Source: Kitasatospora sp. MBT63 | GTDB lineage: Bacteria > Actinomycetota > Actinomycetes > Streptomycetales > Streptomycetaceae | DNA: 34,875 bases | Direction: 5' to 3' | Assembly (NCBI RefSeq): GCF_000710465.2 | Contig: NZ_JAIZ01000156.1 | Span: 4,379-39,253 of the forward strand | Part shown: positions 8,178 through 16,202 of the stretch, piece by piece | How positions within the stretch are numbered: position 1 is the stretch's first letter | How the letters are laid out: each line of letters opens with the position of its first letter | Notes under the pieces: generated by a model | Databases searched by the model: none | Told to the model about the DNA's origin: nothing | The model's input: only the letters and a program-made list of their open reading frames with translations | Translations under genes and position numbers: made by a program

Positions 8178-9192
8178 GACCGGGTGGCGCGGTGCTCTCA
8201 CGGACGGTCAGGCGCGGGGTGGCGGTCCGGATGTCGCGGGCCGAGGACGGGTCCGCGACGGCGGCCAGCAGCGCCCCGGCGACCTGCTCCCCGAGCGCGA
8301 AGGTGTCCCGGGAGAGCGCGGTGAGCGCCGGGTGGACGATCCGGGCCAGCACCGAGTCGTCGAACGAGACGACGGACAGCTCGCCCGGCACCGACACGCC
8401 CATCTCGGCGGCCACCCCGAGCCCCGCCACCGCCATCACGTCGCTGTCGTAGACGATCGCGGTCGGGCGGGCGGCGCGGGCCAGCAGGGTGCGGGTGGCG
8501 GCCGCGCCCTCCGCGTCGCTGAAGTCGGTCGGCACCGACACCGCCTCCTCCAGCCCGAGCCGGCGCGAGGCGTCCCGCAGCGCCCGGATCCGGCGCTGGG
8601 TGTGCTGGAACGCGGGCAGCCCCGCCAGGTGGGCGATCCGGCGGTGGCCGAGCGCGGCCAGGTAGTCGACGATCGACAGCATCGCCTCCCGGTCGTCGGC
8701 CCAGACGCTGGGCAGCTGGCCGTGGTGCCCGGGGCCGCCCAGCACCACCGTCGGCAGGCCGAGCTCCTCCAGCACCCCGATCCGCGGGTCGCGCTGCTGC
8801 AGGTCGACCAGGATGAAGCCGTCCACCCGGTGCTCGGAGGCCCAGCGCCGGTAGACCTCGGTCTCGGCGGCGGTGTCCTCGACCACCATCAGCTGGAGGG
8901 CGACGGCGTGCGCCGAGAGCCCCGCCTGCAGCCCGGACAGCAGCTGGGCGAAGAACGGCTCCACCCCGATGGTCCTGGCCGGCCTGGCCAGCACCAGCCC
9001 GACCGCCCCGGCCCGGGCCCCGCCGAGCGCCCGGGCCGCGCTGTGCGGACGCCAGTTCATCTCCTGCGCGACCCGCAGGATCCGCTGCCGGGTGGACTCG
9101 CTGACGCCCGGCCGGCCGTTCAGCGCGAACGAGACGGCGCCCTTGGACACGCCCGCCCGCTGGGCGATGTCGGCGATGGTCGGTCTGGACAC
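8152..9192 (-). CDS. LacI-family transcriptional repressor of the N-glycan locus
   Basis: A 346-residue regulator. Residues 4-50 form the LacI helix-turn-helix and hinge (TIADIAQRAGVSKGAVSFAL, then RPHSAARAL). The remainder is a periplasmic-binding-protein-like sugar sensor, with VDGFIL, HRRIAHLAG and SVVSFDDS landmarks. The GTG start at 9192 has GGAGGAG eight bases upstream. The gene lies between the two arms it probably controls: the hydrolases downstream on the same strand and the ABC transporter genes diverging from it. Two matching 14-bp dyads at the promoters of those arms support local repression relieved by a glycan fragment. The inducer cannot be read from sequence. Its last four codons are part of operator 1. 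Confidence 0.92.
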   Translation of the reverse strand: MSRPTIADIAQRAGVSKGAVSFALNGRPGVSESTRQRILRVAQEMNWRPHSAARALGGARAGAVGLVLARPARTIGVEPFFAQLLSGLQAGLSAHAVALQLMVVEDTAAETEVYRRWASEHRVDGFILVDLQQRDPRIGVLEELGLPTVVLGGPGHHGQLPSVWADDREAMLSIVDYLAALGHRRIAHLAGLPAFQHTQRRIRALRDASRRLGLEEAVSVPTDFSDAEGAAATRTLLARAARPTAIVYDSDVMAVAGLGVAAEMGVSVPGELSVVSFDDSVLARIVHPALTALSRDTFALGEQVAGALLAAVADPSSARDIRTATPRLTVRESTAPPGLGRHTKSV

Positions 9193-9335
9193 GGACGCGG
9201 CTCCTCCGCCCGTGCACCCGGGCGCTGGTCACTGCGGGAGGCCGGCCCGGCGGGGCGCCGGGCACGGCGGGCCGGGACGGCGCGGCGTGGCCGGGAACGC
9301 CCGCGCGGTGTCCGGAAGGCGCCGGTGCCGACGTC

Positions 9336-9365
9336 TTGACACCGGAGTGTAGCCCGGAGGATAGT
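9336..9365 (+). promoter_or_regulatory. Promoter of the sugar ABC transporter operon
   Basis: A perfect TTGACA (9336-9341) is followed after 18 bp by GATAGT (9360-9365), four of six matches to TATAAT. The predicted start point near 9372 lies just before the operator at 9375-9388, so a bound repressor would block transcription. Confidence 0.6.
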
Positions 9366-9374
9366 CCCGAGTCG

Positions 9375-9388
9375 CTAGACCGGTTTAG
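9375..9388. promoter_or_regulatory. LacI-type operator 2
   Basis: CTAGACCGGTTTAG is a 14-bp dyad with central CG. It matches operator 1 (read on the minus strand) at 12 of 14 positions, giving the shared motif CTARAYCGGTTTAG. It lies at about +3 to +16 of the predicted transporter transcript. Confidence 0.8.
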
Positions 9389-9537
9389 TGAACTTTTCGG
9401 ACCGGCCCGGATCCCGGGATCCCCCCGGCGGCCGTCCCGGTCGGTCCACCCGACCCCCGTACCTCCTCGCTCCGTTGAAGCCCCTCCGCAACCAGACGGC
9501 GCAGACGCGTCCTGTCGCAGCAGACCGGGAGAGACAC

Positions 9538-10818
9538 ATGCGAAGGCACTGGACACGGCTGACCGTGGCACTGGCCGCGGCCGTCACGCTGGCGGGCTGC
9601 GGCCTCGGCGGCGACAAGGCGTCCGAGGACGCCGGCGGAGCCGTCACCGGAGAAGTCAAGGGCAAGGTCTCGCTCCAGACCTGGGCCCTCAAACCGAAGT
9701 TCACCGACTACGTGCAGAGCGTCATCGACGCCTTCGAGAAGAAGTACCCCGGCACCCAGGTCGACTGGCTCGACCAGCCCGGCGACGGCTACGCCGACAA
9801 GGTGCTCAGCCAGGCCGCCGCCGGCACCCTGCCGGACGTGGTCAACCTGCCGCCCGACTTCGCCCTCCCGCTGGTCGGACAGAACCTGCTGCTCGACGTC
9901 GGCCAGGCCGACCCGAAGCTCGCCGAGGACTACGTGGCCGGCGGCATCGACGCCTACCGCTACGCCGGGCACCCCGGCGCGTACGGCTACCCCTGGTACC
10001 TCAACACCGACGTCAACTACTGGAACGCCGACCTGCTCACCCGGTACGGCCTCGACCCGAAGAAACCGCCCACCAGCCTCGACGAGCTGATCGCCCAGGC
10101 GCAGACGGTCAAGGACAGGTCCGGCGGCCGGGTCTACCTGATGAGCCGCAAACCGGGCCTCGGCGACCTGGCGAACGCCGGCGTGAAGATCATGGCCGAG
10201 GACGGCAAGAGCTTCACCTTCAACACCCCGCAGGCCGCCGCCCTGCTGGACCGGTACCGGGACGCCTTCGCGCGCGGCCTGCTGCCGCAGGACGTCCTCA
10301 CCGACAAGTACGCGGGCAACGCCAAGCTGTTCACCGCCGGCACCGCCGCCTGGACCACCGGCGGCGCCAACTTCATCAGCGGCCTGGCCACCGACAACCC
10401 GTCGCTGGCGCCCCAGGTCGTCCCGTCCCCGGCCATCGGCACCCCGCCGCTGTACGTCCAGGGCCTGTCCGTGGCCAAGGGCAGCAAGAACAAACCCGCC
10501 GCCGTGGCCCTGGCCCGCTGGGTGACCAACGCCGAGAACCAGGCCGCCTTCGCCCACCTGACCAGTATCTTCCCCTCCACCAAGGCCTCCGCCCAGGACC
10601 CGTTCTTCGCCAGGAGCGACGGCACCAACGCGAGCGACGCCAAGGTGATCGCCTTCGGCTCGCTCGCCAAGGCCGCCATGCTCCAACCCGTCCAGGTGGA
10701 CGGCGCGATGAGCGACATCGTCAACCAGCAGATCGCCCTCGCCATCAGCGGCGGCGCCACCTCGCAGCAGGCCCTGGACACCGCGGTCGCCCGCTGCAAC
10801 CAGCTCCTCGCGCAGTAA
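9538..10818 (+). CDS. ABC sugar transporter, extracellular solute-binding lipoprotein
   Basis: A 426-residue lipoprotein of the family 1 carbohydrate-binding proteins. The signal ends in a clear lipobox (LAGC, Cys at about residue 21), and the mature protein has the usual two-lobed pattern: LQTWAL start, DVVNLPPDFA, GYPWYLNTDVNYWN and a C-terminal ARCNQLLAQ. The ATG at 9538 follows CGGGAGAG and fits the signal peptide. The open frame extends upstream to the operator, but that part would destroy the signal and cover the transcription start, so I reject it. It is the first gene of the transporter operon, which faces away from lacI. The likely ligand is the oligomannose-GlcNAc released by the GH85 enzyme, inferred from context. 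Confidence 0.92.
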   Translation: MRRHWTRLTVALAAAVTLAGCGLGGDKASEDAGGAVTGEVKGKVSLQTWALKPKFTDYVQSVIDAFEKKYPGTQVDWLDQPGDGYADKVLSQAAAGTLPDVVNLPPDFALPLVGQNLLLDVGQADPKLAEDYVAGGIDAYRYAGHPGAYGYPWYLNTDVNYWNADLLTRYGLDPKKPPTSLDELIAQAQTVKDRSGGRVYLMSRKPGLGDLANAGVKIMAEDGKSFTFNTPQAAALLDRYRDAFARGLLPQDVLTDKYAGNAKLFTAGTAAWTTGGANFISGLATDNPSLAPQVVPSPAIGTPPLYVQGLSVAKGSKNKPAAVALARWVTNAENQAAFAHLTSIFPSTKASAQDPFFARSDGTNASDAKVIAFGSLAKAAMLQPVQVDGAMSDIVNQQIALAISGGATSQQALDTAVARCNQLLAQ

Positions 10819-10830
10819 CCGCCCCCGGGC

Positions 10831-10888
10831 GCCGCCGTGCGCCCGCACCGGCGGCCCCCGCGGCGGCCGCCGTTCGCGCACGGCGGCC
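10831..10888 (+). other. Two tandem hairpins between binding-protein and permease genes
   Basis: The 94-bp spacer contains GCCGCCG (10831-10837) pairing with CGGCGGC (10849-10855), then a perfect nine-base stem GGCCGCCGT (10865-10873) with ACGGCGGCC (10880-10888) around a six-base loop. Neither has a T-tract. Such structures between binding-protein and permease genes commonly protect the upstream mRNA or attenuate read-through, giving excess binding protein. That role is inferred here. Confidence 0.6.
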
Positions 10889-10912
10889 CCGCCCCACCGG
10901 GAAGGCAACCCG

Positions 10913-11812
10913 ATGAACCGACGGCCGACCCGCCGGCTGACCCACGGCCGCCGGCTCACCCCCTGGCTGCTGACCGGCCCGGCCCTGCTGTGGCTGGCGG
11001 TGTTCAACCTGTGGCCCTCGATCAACACCGTCATCCTCTCCTTCACCAACGCCCGGCCGCTCGGCGGCGGCCGCTTCGTCGGCCTGGACAACTTCCACCG
11101 GGCCCTGAGCGACGAACAGTTGGCCGACGCGCTGGTCAACAGCCTGGTCTACCTCCTGATCTGCCTGCCACTGCTGACCCTGCTCCCGCTGCTGCTCGCG
11201 GTGCTGGTCGAACGCAAGCTCCCCGGGATCACCGTCTTCCGCACCGCCTTCTACACCCCGGTGATCGCCTCCGCCGTGGTGGTCGCCCTGATCTGGGGCT
11301 GGGTGCTGGACGACCGCGGCCTGCTCAACGGCCTCGCCCAGGAACTCGGCGCGGTCGACCGGCCGGTGCCCTTCCTCACCGACCGCTGGCTGCTCCTGCT
11401 CAGCGCCATCGGCCTGACGGTCTGGAAGGGCCTCGGCTACTACATGGTCATCTACCTCTCCGCACTCGGGAACATCGGCCGCGAACTCCACGAGGCCGCC
11501 GCCGTCGACGGCGCCTCGGCCGTCCGCCGGTTCTGGCACATCACCCTGCCCGGGGTCCGGAACACCATGCTGCTGGTCTCGGTCCTGATCTCGGTCTCCG
11601 CCCTGCGGGTCTTCTCCGAGCTGTACGTGCTCTCCGACGGCACCGGCGGCCCGGGCGGCCGCGACATGTCGGTGGTGATGCTGATCCAGATGTACAGCCG
11701 CGGCTTCACCGGGCACCTCGGCTACGCCTCCGCGCTCAGCCTGCTGCTGTTCGCCGTCACCCTCGGCCCGATGCTCCTGCTGCTGCGCCTCGACCGGAAG
11801 GACTCCCGATGA
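10913..11812 (+). CDS. ABC sugar transporter permease, MalF type
   Basis: A 299-residue inner-membrane permease with six predicted membrane helices. The first begins around WLLTGPALLWLAVFNLWP. The EAA loop that contacts the ATPase is clear (EAAAVDGASAVRRFWHITLPG, about residues 193-213). The ATG at 10913 has GGGAAGG upstream. Its stop overlaps the start of the next permease, so the two are translationally coupled. No ATP-binding subunit is encoded nearby. Streptomycete sugar importers of this type share the MsiK ATPase encoded elsewhere, which probably applies here. Confidence 0.95.
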   Translation: MNRRPTRRLTHGRRLTPWLLTGPALLWLAVFNLWPSINTVILSFTNARPLGGGRFVGLDNFHRALSDEQLADALVNSLVYLLICLPLLTLLPLLLAVLVERKLPGITVFRTAFYTPVIASAVVVALIWGWVLDDRGLLNGLAQELGAVDRPVPFLTDRWLLLLSAIGLTVWKGLGYYMVIYLSALGNIGRELHEAAAVDGASAVRRFWHITLPGVRNTMLLVSVLISVSALRVFSELYVLSDGTGGPGGRDMSVVMLIQMYSRGFTGHLGYASALSLLLFAVTLGPMLLLLRLDRKDSR

Positions 11813-12669
11813 CCGGCCCGGGCCGCCCCGCCAGGGGGTTCAACTCCACCTCGCCGACCGAGAAGGCCGTCCGCTACCTGCTGCTCGCACTGGTCCTGCT
11901 GCTCACCGTCGGGCCGTTCCTGTGGGAGCTGTCCACCTCCCTCAAGGGCGCCGACGAGGACATCTGGACCCGCAGCCCCGGCTTCCTCCCGCACCACCCC
12001 ACGCTCGCCAACTACGCCACGGTCGCCGACACCGTGCCGGTCTGGACCTACGTCCTCAACTCGCTGGTGGTGGCGGCCGTCACGGTGGCCGGCAACGCGG
12101 TCGGCGCGACGCTGGCCGGGTTCGCGCTGGCCCGGCTGCGGTTCCGCGGCTCGCGGGCGGTGCTCGGACTCTTCCTGGCGACTTTGGTCCTGCCCGGCGA
12201 GGTCACCATCGTCTCCCAGTACGTCACCGTCCGCAGCCTCGGCCTGGCCGACACCCTGGTGGGGGTCGCACTGCCGGGCGCCATCGGGATGCTCAACGTC
12301 CTGCTGATGCGCACCGCCTTCCGGGCCGTCCCGGCGGAACTGGACGCGGCCGCCCTGGTGGACGGCGCCAACGCCTGGCAGCGGCTGGTCCACGTCGGCC
12401 TGCCCAACGTGCGCGGGATGCTCAGCGTGGTGGTCATCTTCGCGTTCATCGGCGCCTGGGACGACTTCCTGTGGCCGCTGATCGTCCTCACCGACCCCGA
12501 CCACTACACCCTCACCGTCGGACTCCAGTACCTGAACGGCACCTTCAGCGCCAACCCCCGGCTGATCGCGGCCGGCACGATGATCGCCTTCCTCCCGATC
12601 GTGGTGGTCTTCGCGCTGCTGCAGCGCTTCTTCTTCCGGGGCGTCGAGGAGGGCGCGGTGAAGGGCTGA
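11809..12669 (+). CDS. ABC sugar transporter permease, MalG type
   Basis: A 286-residue inner-membrane partner of the preceding permease, overlapping it by ATGA at 11809-11812. The first helix is LLLALVLLLTVGPFLWELSTSLK, followed by the MalG-type pattern and an EAA loop (LDAAALVDGANAWQRLVHVGLPN). The C-terminus LLQRFFFRGVEEGAVKG is typical of the family. It closes the transporter operon; the next gene starts 49 bp later and appears to have its own promoter. The open frame runs upstream to 10837, but the coupled ATG is the natural start. Confidence 0.95.
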   Translation: MTGPGRPARGFNSTSPTEKAVRYLLLALVLLLTVGPFLWELSTSLKGADEDIWTRSPGFLPHHPTLANYATVADTVPVWTYVLNSLVVAAVTVAGNAVGATLAGFALARLRFRGSRAVLGLFLATLVLPGEVTIVSQYVTVRSLGLADTLVGVALPGAIGMLNVLLMRTAFRAVPAELDAAALVDGANAWQRLVHVGLPNVRGMLSVVVIFAFIGAWDDFLWPLIVLTDPDHYTLTVGLQYLNGTFSANPRLIAAGTMIAFLPIVVVFALLQRFFFRGVEEGAVKG

Positions 12670-12681
12670 GGCGGCGCCGCG

Positions 12682-12687
12682 TAGCAT
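12682..12687 (+). promoter_or_regulatory. Possible -10 element for the small membrane protein gene
   Basis: TAGCAT lies 30 bp upstream of the ATG at 12718, just after a 10-bp perfect palindrome GCGGCGCCGC (12671-12680). I saw no convincing -35, so this is weak. Confidence 0.3.
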
Positions 12688-12717
12688 GGCCCGCTCTGAC
12701 GATCACCGGGGGAGTGG

Positions 12718-13314
12718 ATGACAGCACGACGTCGCAGGCAGATCGCATGGTCACTGAGGGGGCTGGCGCTGGCCGCGCTCGTGGTCCACGCGCTGGGCCG
12801 TCAGGCCTCCCACTCGGGCGGGCTGGTGGAGGTCGCGCGCTGGGCCGACCACCCCGTACCGCTGATCGGTGCCGCGGTCGTGCTGACCGTGGTCTCCGCC
12901 GTGGTCGAGCTGGAATTCCGCACCAGGTGGTCGCAGATCGGCGGCGCGGCCGTCCTGGTCGCGCTGATGTTCGTCGGGTTCCCGATCGCGCTCCTGTCGT
13001 ACGCGACCGGCGGCGACGGGCGGGCGGTCGACCGGAAGGCCGACCCGCACCGTCCGGACCGCGTGCTGACCGTGACCGACACCGCCTTCTCGGTCGACCC
13101 GGTCTACCACGTGGAGCTGCTGACCGGCACCGGCTGGTCCGCCCGCCACTGGGACCTGGGCGTGTGGGACGAGCGGGACGGGCGCGGCTCCTTCAAGCGC
13201 GCCGAATGGTCCGGGCCGGACCGGATCACCGTGACCTCGGCGACGGAGACCACGGTCTTCACCGTCGACCCGGCCACCGGCCGCCCGGGCGACCCGACGA
13301 CGGCGCGCCGCTAG
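12718..13314 (+). CDS. Small membrane protein with extracytoplasmic domain, unknown function
   Basis: A 198-residue protein that I do not recognise. Three hydrophobic stretches are visible near residues 12-26, 45-63 and 74-95. The remaining hundred residues (PDRVLTVTDTAFSVDPVYHV and onward) are polar, alternate like beta strands, and probably face outside. The N-terminus is basic (MTARRRRQ). The ATG at 12718 follows GGGGGAGTGG. It sits 49 bp after the permease gene on the same strand but shows no link to sugar uptake; co-transcription by read-through is possible. The next gene, tdh, starts 293 bp later. Confidence 0.75.
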   Translation: MTARRRRQIAWSLRGLALAALVVHALGRQASHSGGLVEVARWADHPVPLIGAAVVLTVVSAVVELEFRTRWSQIGGAAVLVALMFVGFPIALLSYATGGDGRAVDRKADPHRPDRVLTVTDTAFSVDPVYHVELLTGTGWSARHWDLGVWDERDGRGSFKRAEWSGPDRITVTSATETTVFTVDPATGRPGDPTTARR

Positions 13315-13430
13315 CCGGCCGTGGGGCCGGGGTCGGCGCCGGGGCCCGGGAGGCTGGGCCGAACGGGTGGAGCGATCGGGTGGGCCACGGCACGCCGACG
13401 CGGGCGCGGGGCGCCTGCTCGGGGAGGATC

Positions 13431-13460
13431 GTGAAGCCCTGCTGTGGCGGCCGTTAAGAA
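13431..13460 (+). promoter_or_regulatory. Possible promoter of tdh-kbl
   Basis: GTGAAG (13431-13436) and TAAGAA (13455-13460) are separated by 18 bp in the only AT-rich part of the region, about 150 bp upstream of the tdh start. It is a plausible but imperfect match to vegetative promoters. Confidence 0.35.
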
Positions 13461-13559
13461 TTCCTCGATGGACCGCACCCCGTCCGACCAGGCAGATTGC
13501 TCCTGCCCGGACGGCCGCGCGCGCCACCGAACCCTGTGCACCGCACGCCGGGCGGTTTC

Positions 13560-13578
13560 GGCCTGCCCACCGCAGGCC
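13560..13578. promoter_or_regulatory. Inverted repeat in the tdh leader
   Basis: GGCCTGC and GCAGGCC form a perfect seven-base inverted repeat around five bases, 30 bp upstream of the tdh start. It could be an operator or an mRNA hairpin. Confidence 0.4.
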
Positions 13579-13607
13579 CCACCCCGTACGCGTCAGGAGC
13601 ACATCCC

Positions 13608-14636
13608 GTGAAGGCACTCGTCAAGCACAAGGCCGAGCCCGGGCTCTGGCTGATGGACGTCCCCGAGCCCGAGATCGGCCCCGGTGACGTGCTCATCAAG
13701 GTGCTGCGGACCGGGATCTGCGGGACCGACCTGCACATCCGCAAGTGGGACGGCTGGGCGCAGAACACCATCAGGACGCCGCTCACCCTCGGCCACGAGT
13801 TCGTCGGCGAGGTCGCCGCGATCGGCTCCGCCGTCGCCGACATCAGCGTCGGTGACCTGGTCTCCGGCGAGGGCCACCTGGTCTGCGGCAAGTGCCGCAA
13901 CTGCTTGGCCGGCCGCCGTCACCTGTGCCGCAACACGGTCGGCCTGGGCGTCAACCGCGACGGCGCGTTCGCCGAGTACGTGGCGCTGCCCGCCTCCAAC
14001 GTCTGGGTGCACCGGGTCCCGGTCGACCTGGACGTCGCCGCGATCTTCGACCCGTTCGGCAACGCCGTGCACACCGCGCTCTCCTTCCCGCTGGTCGGCG
14101 AGGACGTGCTGGTCACCGGCGCCGGCCCGATCGGCATCATGGCCGCCGCCGTCGCCAAGCACGCCGGCGCCCGCAACGTGATGATCACCGACGTGTCGCC
14201 GTACCGGCTGGAGCTTGCCCGCGAGGTCGGGGTGTCGCTGGCGCTCAACGTCGCCGAGCACACCATCGAGGAGGGCCAGCAGAAGCTCGGCCTGCGCGAG
14301 GGCTTCGACGTGGGCCTGGAGATGTCCGGGCGCCCCGAGGCGATGCAGTCGATGATCGCCAACATGACCCACGGCGGCAAGATCGCCATGCTCGGCCTGC
14401 CCGCCGACGAGTTCCCGGTGGACTGGTCGCGGATCGTCACCTCGATGATCACCATCAAGGGCATCTACGGCCGCGAGATGTTCGAGACCTGGTACGCGAT
14501 GTCGGTCCTGCTGGAGGGCGGCCTGGACCTCTCCCCGGTGATCACCGGCCGGTACCCCGCCACCGAGTTCGCCGCCGCCTTCGACGAGGCCGCCGGCGGC
14601 AACTGCGGCAAGGTCATCCTCGACTGGACCGCCTGA
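13608..14636 (+). CDS. tdh: L-threonine 3-dehydrogenase
   Basis: A 342-residue zinc alcohol-dehydrogenase-family enzyme oxidising L-threonine with NAD to 2-amino-3-oxobutyrate in the cytoplasm. Catalytic zinc residues C38, H63 and E64 (GICGTDLHI and LGHE) and the structural-zinc cysteines 93, 96, 99 and 107 fall at the same numbers as I recall for the E. coli enzyme. The Rossmann motif is [10 protein letters not shown]. The GTG at 13608 has AGGAG eight bases upstream and gives the canonical length; the frame is open further upstream but without a ribosome site. kbl follows 42 bp later and completes the pathway. The LysR gene at 23977 may be the pathway regulator, now separated by a toxin module. 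Confidence 0.95.
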   Translation: MKALVKHKAEPGLWLMDVPEPEIGPGDVLIKVLRTGICGTDLHIRKWDGWAQNTIRTPLTLGHEFVGEVAAIGSAVADISVGDLVSGEGHLVCGKCRNCLAGRRHLCRNTVGLGVNRDGAFAEYVALPASNVWVHRVPVDLDVAAIFDPFGNAVHTALSFPLVGEDVLVTGAGPIGIMAAAVAKHAGARNVMITDVSPYRLELAREVGVSLALNVAEHTIEEGQQKLGLREGFDVGLEMSGRPEAMQSMIANMTHGGKIAMLGLPADEFPVDWSRIVTSMITIKGIYGREMFETWYAMSVLLEGGLDLSPVITGRYPATEFAAAFDEAAGGNCGKVILDWTA

Positions 14637-14678
14637 GACCGGACCGTCCGACCCTCTGACCCCCCGCTAGGAGCCACT

Positions 14679-15866
<1,188 letters not shown>

Positions 15867-15883
15867 CACCCTGACGCCCCGTC

Positions 15884-15924
15884 CGGCGGGCGGCTCCCGG
15901 TCTTCGATCCGGGGCCGCCCGCCG
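15884..15924 (+). terminator. Hairpin terminator after kbl
   Basis: CGGCGGGCGGC and CCCGG on the left pair with CCGGG and GCCGCCCGCCG on the right. This makes a 16-bp stem with a single bulged T and an eight-base loop. There is no T-tract, which is normal for streptomycete terminators. It separates tdh-kbl from the toxin gene. Confidence 0.8.
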
Positions 15925-16202
15925 ACGCATGTCCGGGGCACGTCATGCACACCGTCTGCACACGTTTCCTGCATCATCCGGTGCACGGGGCGGAGCGCCG
16001 GTGCGGACGGTGAAGGCCGTTGCCGACCGGTGGAGTTCCTCGGGCGACCGGCCTGCGCGGGAGGGGGACGCGCTGACGGGATGTCAAACTTTTACAAAAG
16101 CTTCAGGCTGTGGACGGTCGCGTGCGACCGGTCGCCACTCCGTGCACCTAGTGTGCTCATCTGATCTTCGATCACATGAGTTCCACAGGAGCTAGGAGAG
16201 TT
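15925..16202 (+). promoter_or_regulatory. Control region of the RHS toxin gene with stacked palindromes
   Basis: A candidate -10, TAGTGT, lies at 16149-16154. Around it are four dyads: CTTTTacAAAAG (16089-16100) in an AT-rich island; CGGTCGCgtGCGACCG (16115-16130); the overlapping CGACCGGTCG (16125-16134); and a 25-bp inverted repeat at 16156-16180 with arms CTCAT-TGATC and GATCA-ATGAG and one mismatched pair. The last would begin at about the transcription start. TGCACAC is repeated at 15945 and 15956. No good -35 is seen. Confidence 0.5.

Larger units (their letters stand above)
9193..9537. other. Divergent control region between lacI and the binding-protein gene
   Basis: This 345-bp region holds the lacI ribosome-binding site at its left edge, the TTGACA promoter (9336-9365) and the operator (9375-9388). 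The leader then runs to the binding-protein start at 9538. I saw no obvious separate lacI promoter and no small gene. Confidence 0.6.
13315..13607. other. Intergenic region upstream of tdh
   Basis: No gene is visible. It contains one AT-rich island (GTTAAGAATTCC, 13453-13464), which serves as a candidate -10 for tdh. A perfect inverted repeat near the gene is listed separately. I looked for a glycine-riboswitch-like fold because the pathway makes glycine, and saw none. Confidence 0.5.

Noticed and set aside
9388..9537. Upstream extension of the sugar-binding protein starting at the operator
   Set aside because: It would place 50 residues before the lipoprotein signal, start on the operator and lack a ribosome site. 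The ATG at 9538 fits the signal peptide.
13315..13607. Glycine riboswitch upstream of tdh-kbl
   Set aside because: The pathway would suit one, but I found no tandem aptamer-like conserved segments by eye.
15929..16195. 88-codon frame upstream of the RHS gene
   Set aside because: It runs through the promoter palindromes, has no ribosome site and no protein-like pattern.
16176..16202. ATG at 16176 as the RHS protein start
   Set aside because: It lies inside a 25-bp inverted repeat without a Shine-Dalgarno, while GTG 16203 has AGGAG just upstream. The choice remains open and changes only nine residues.
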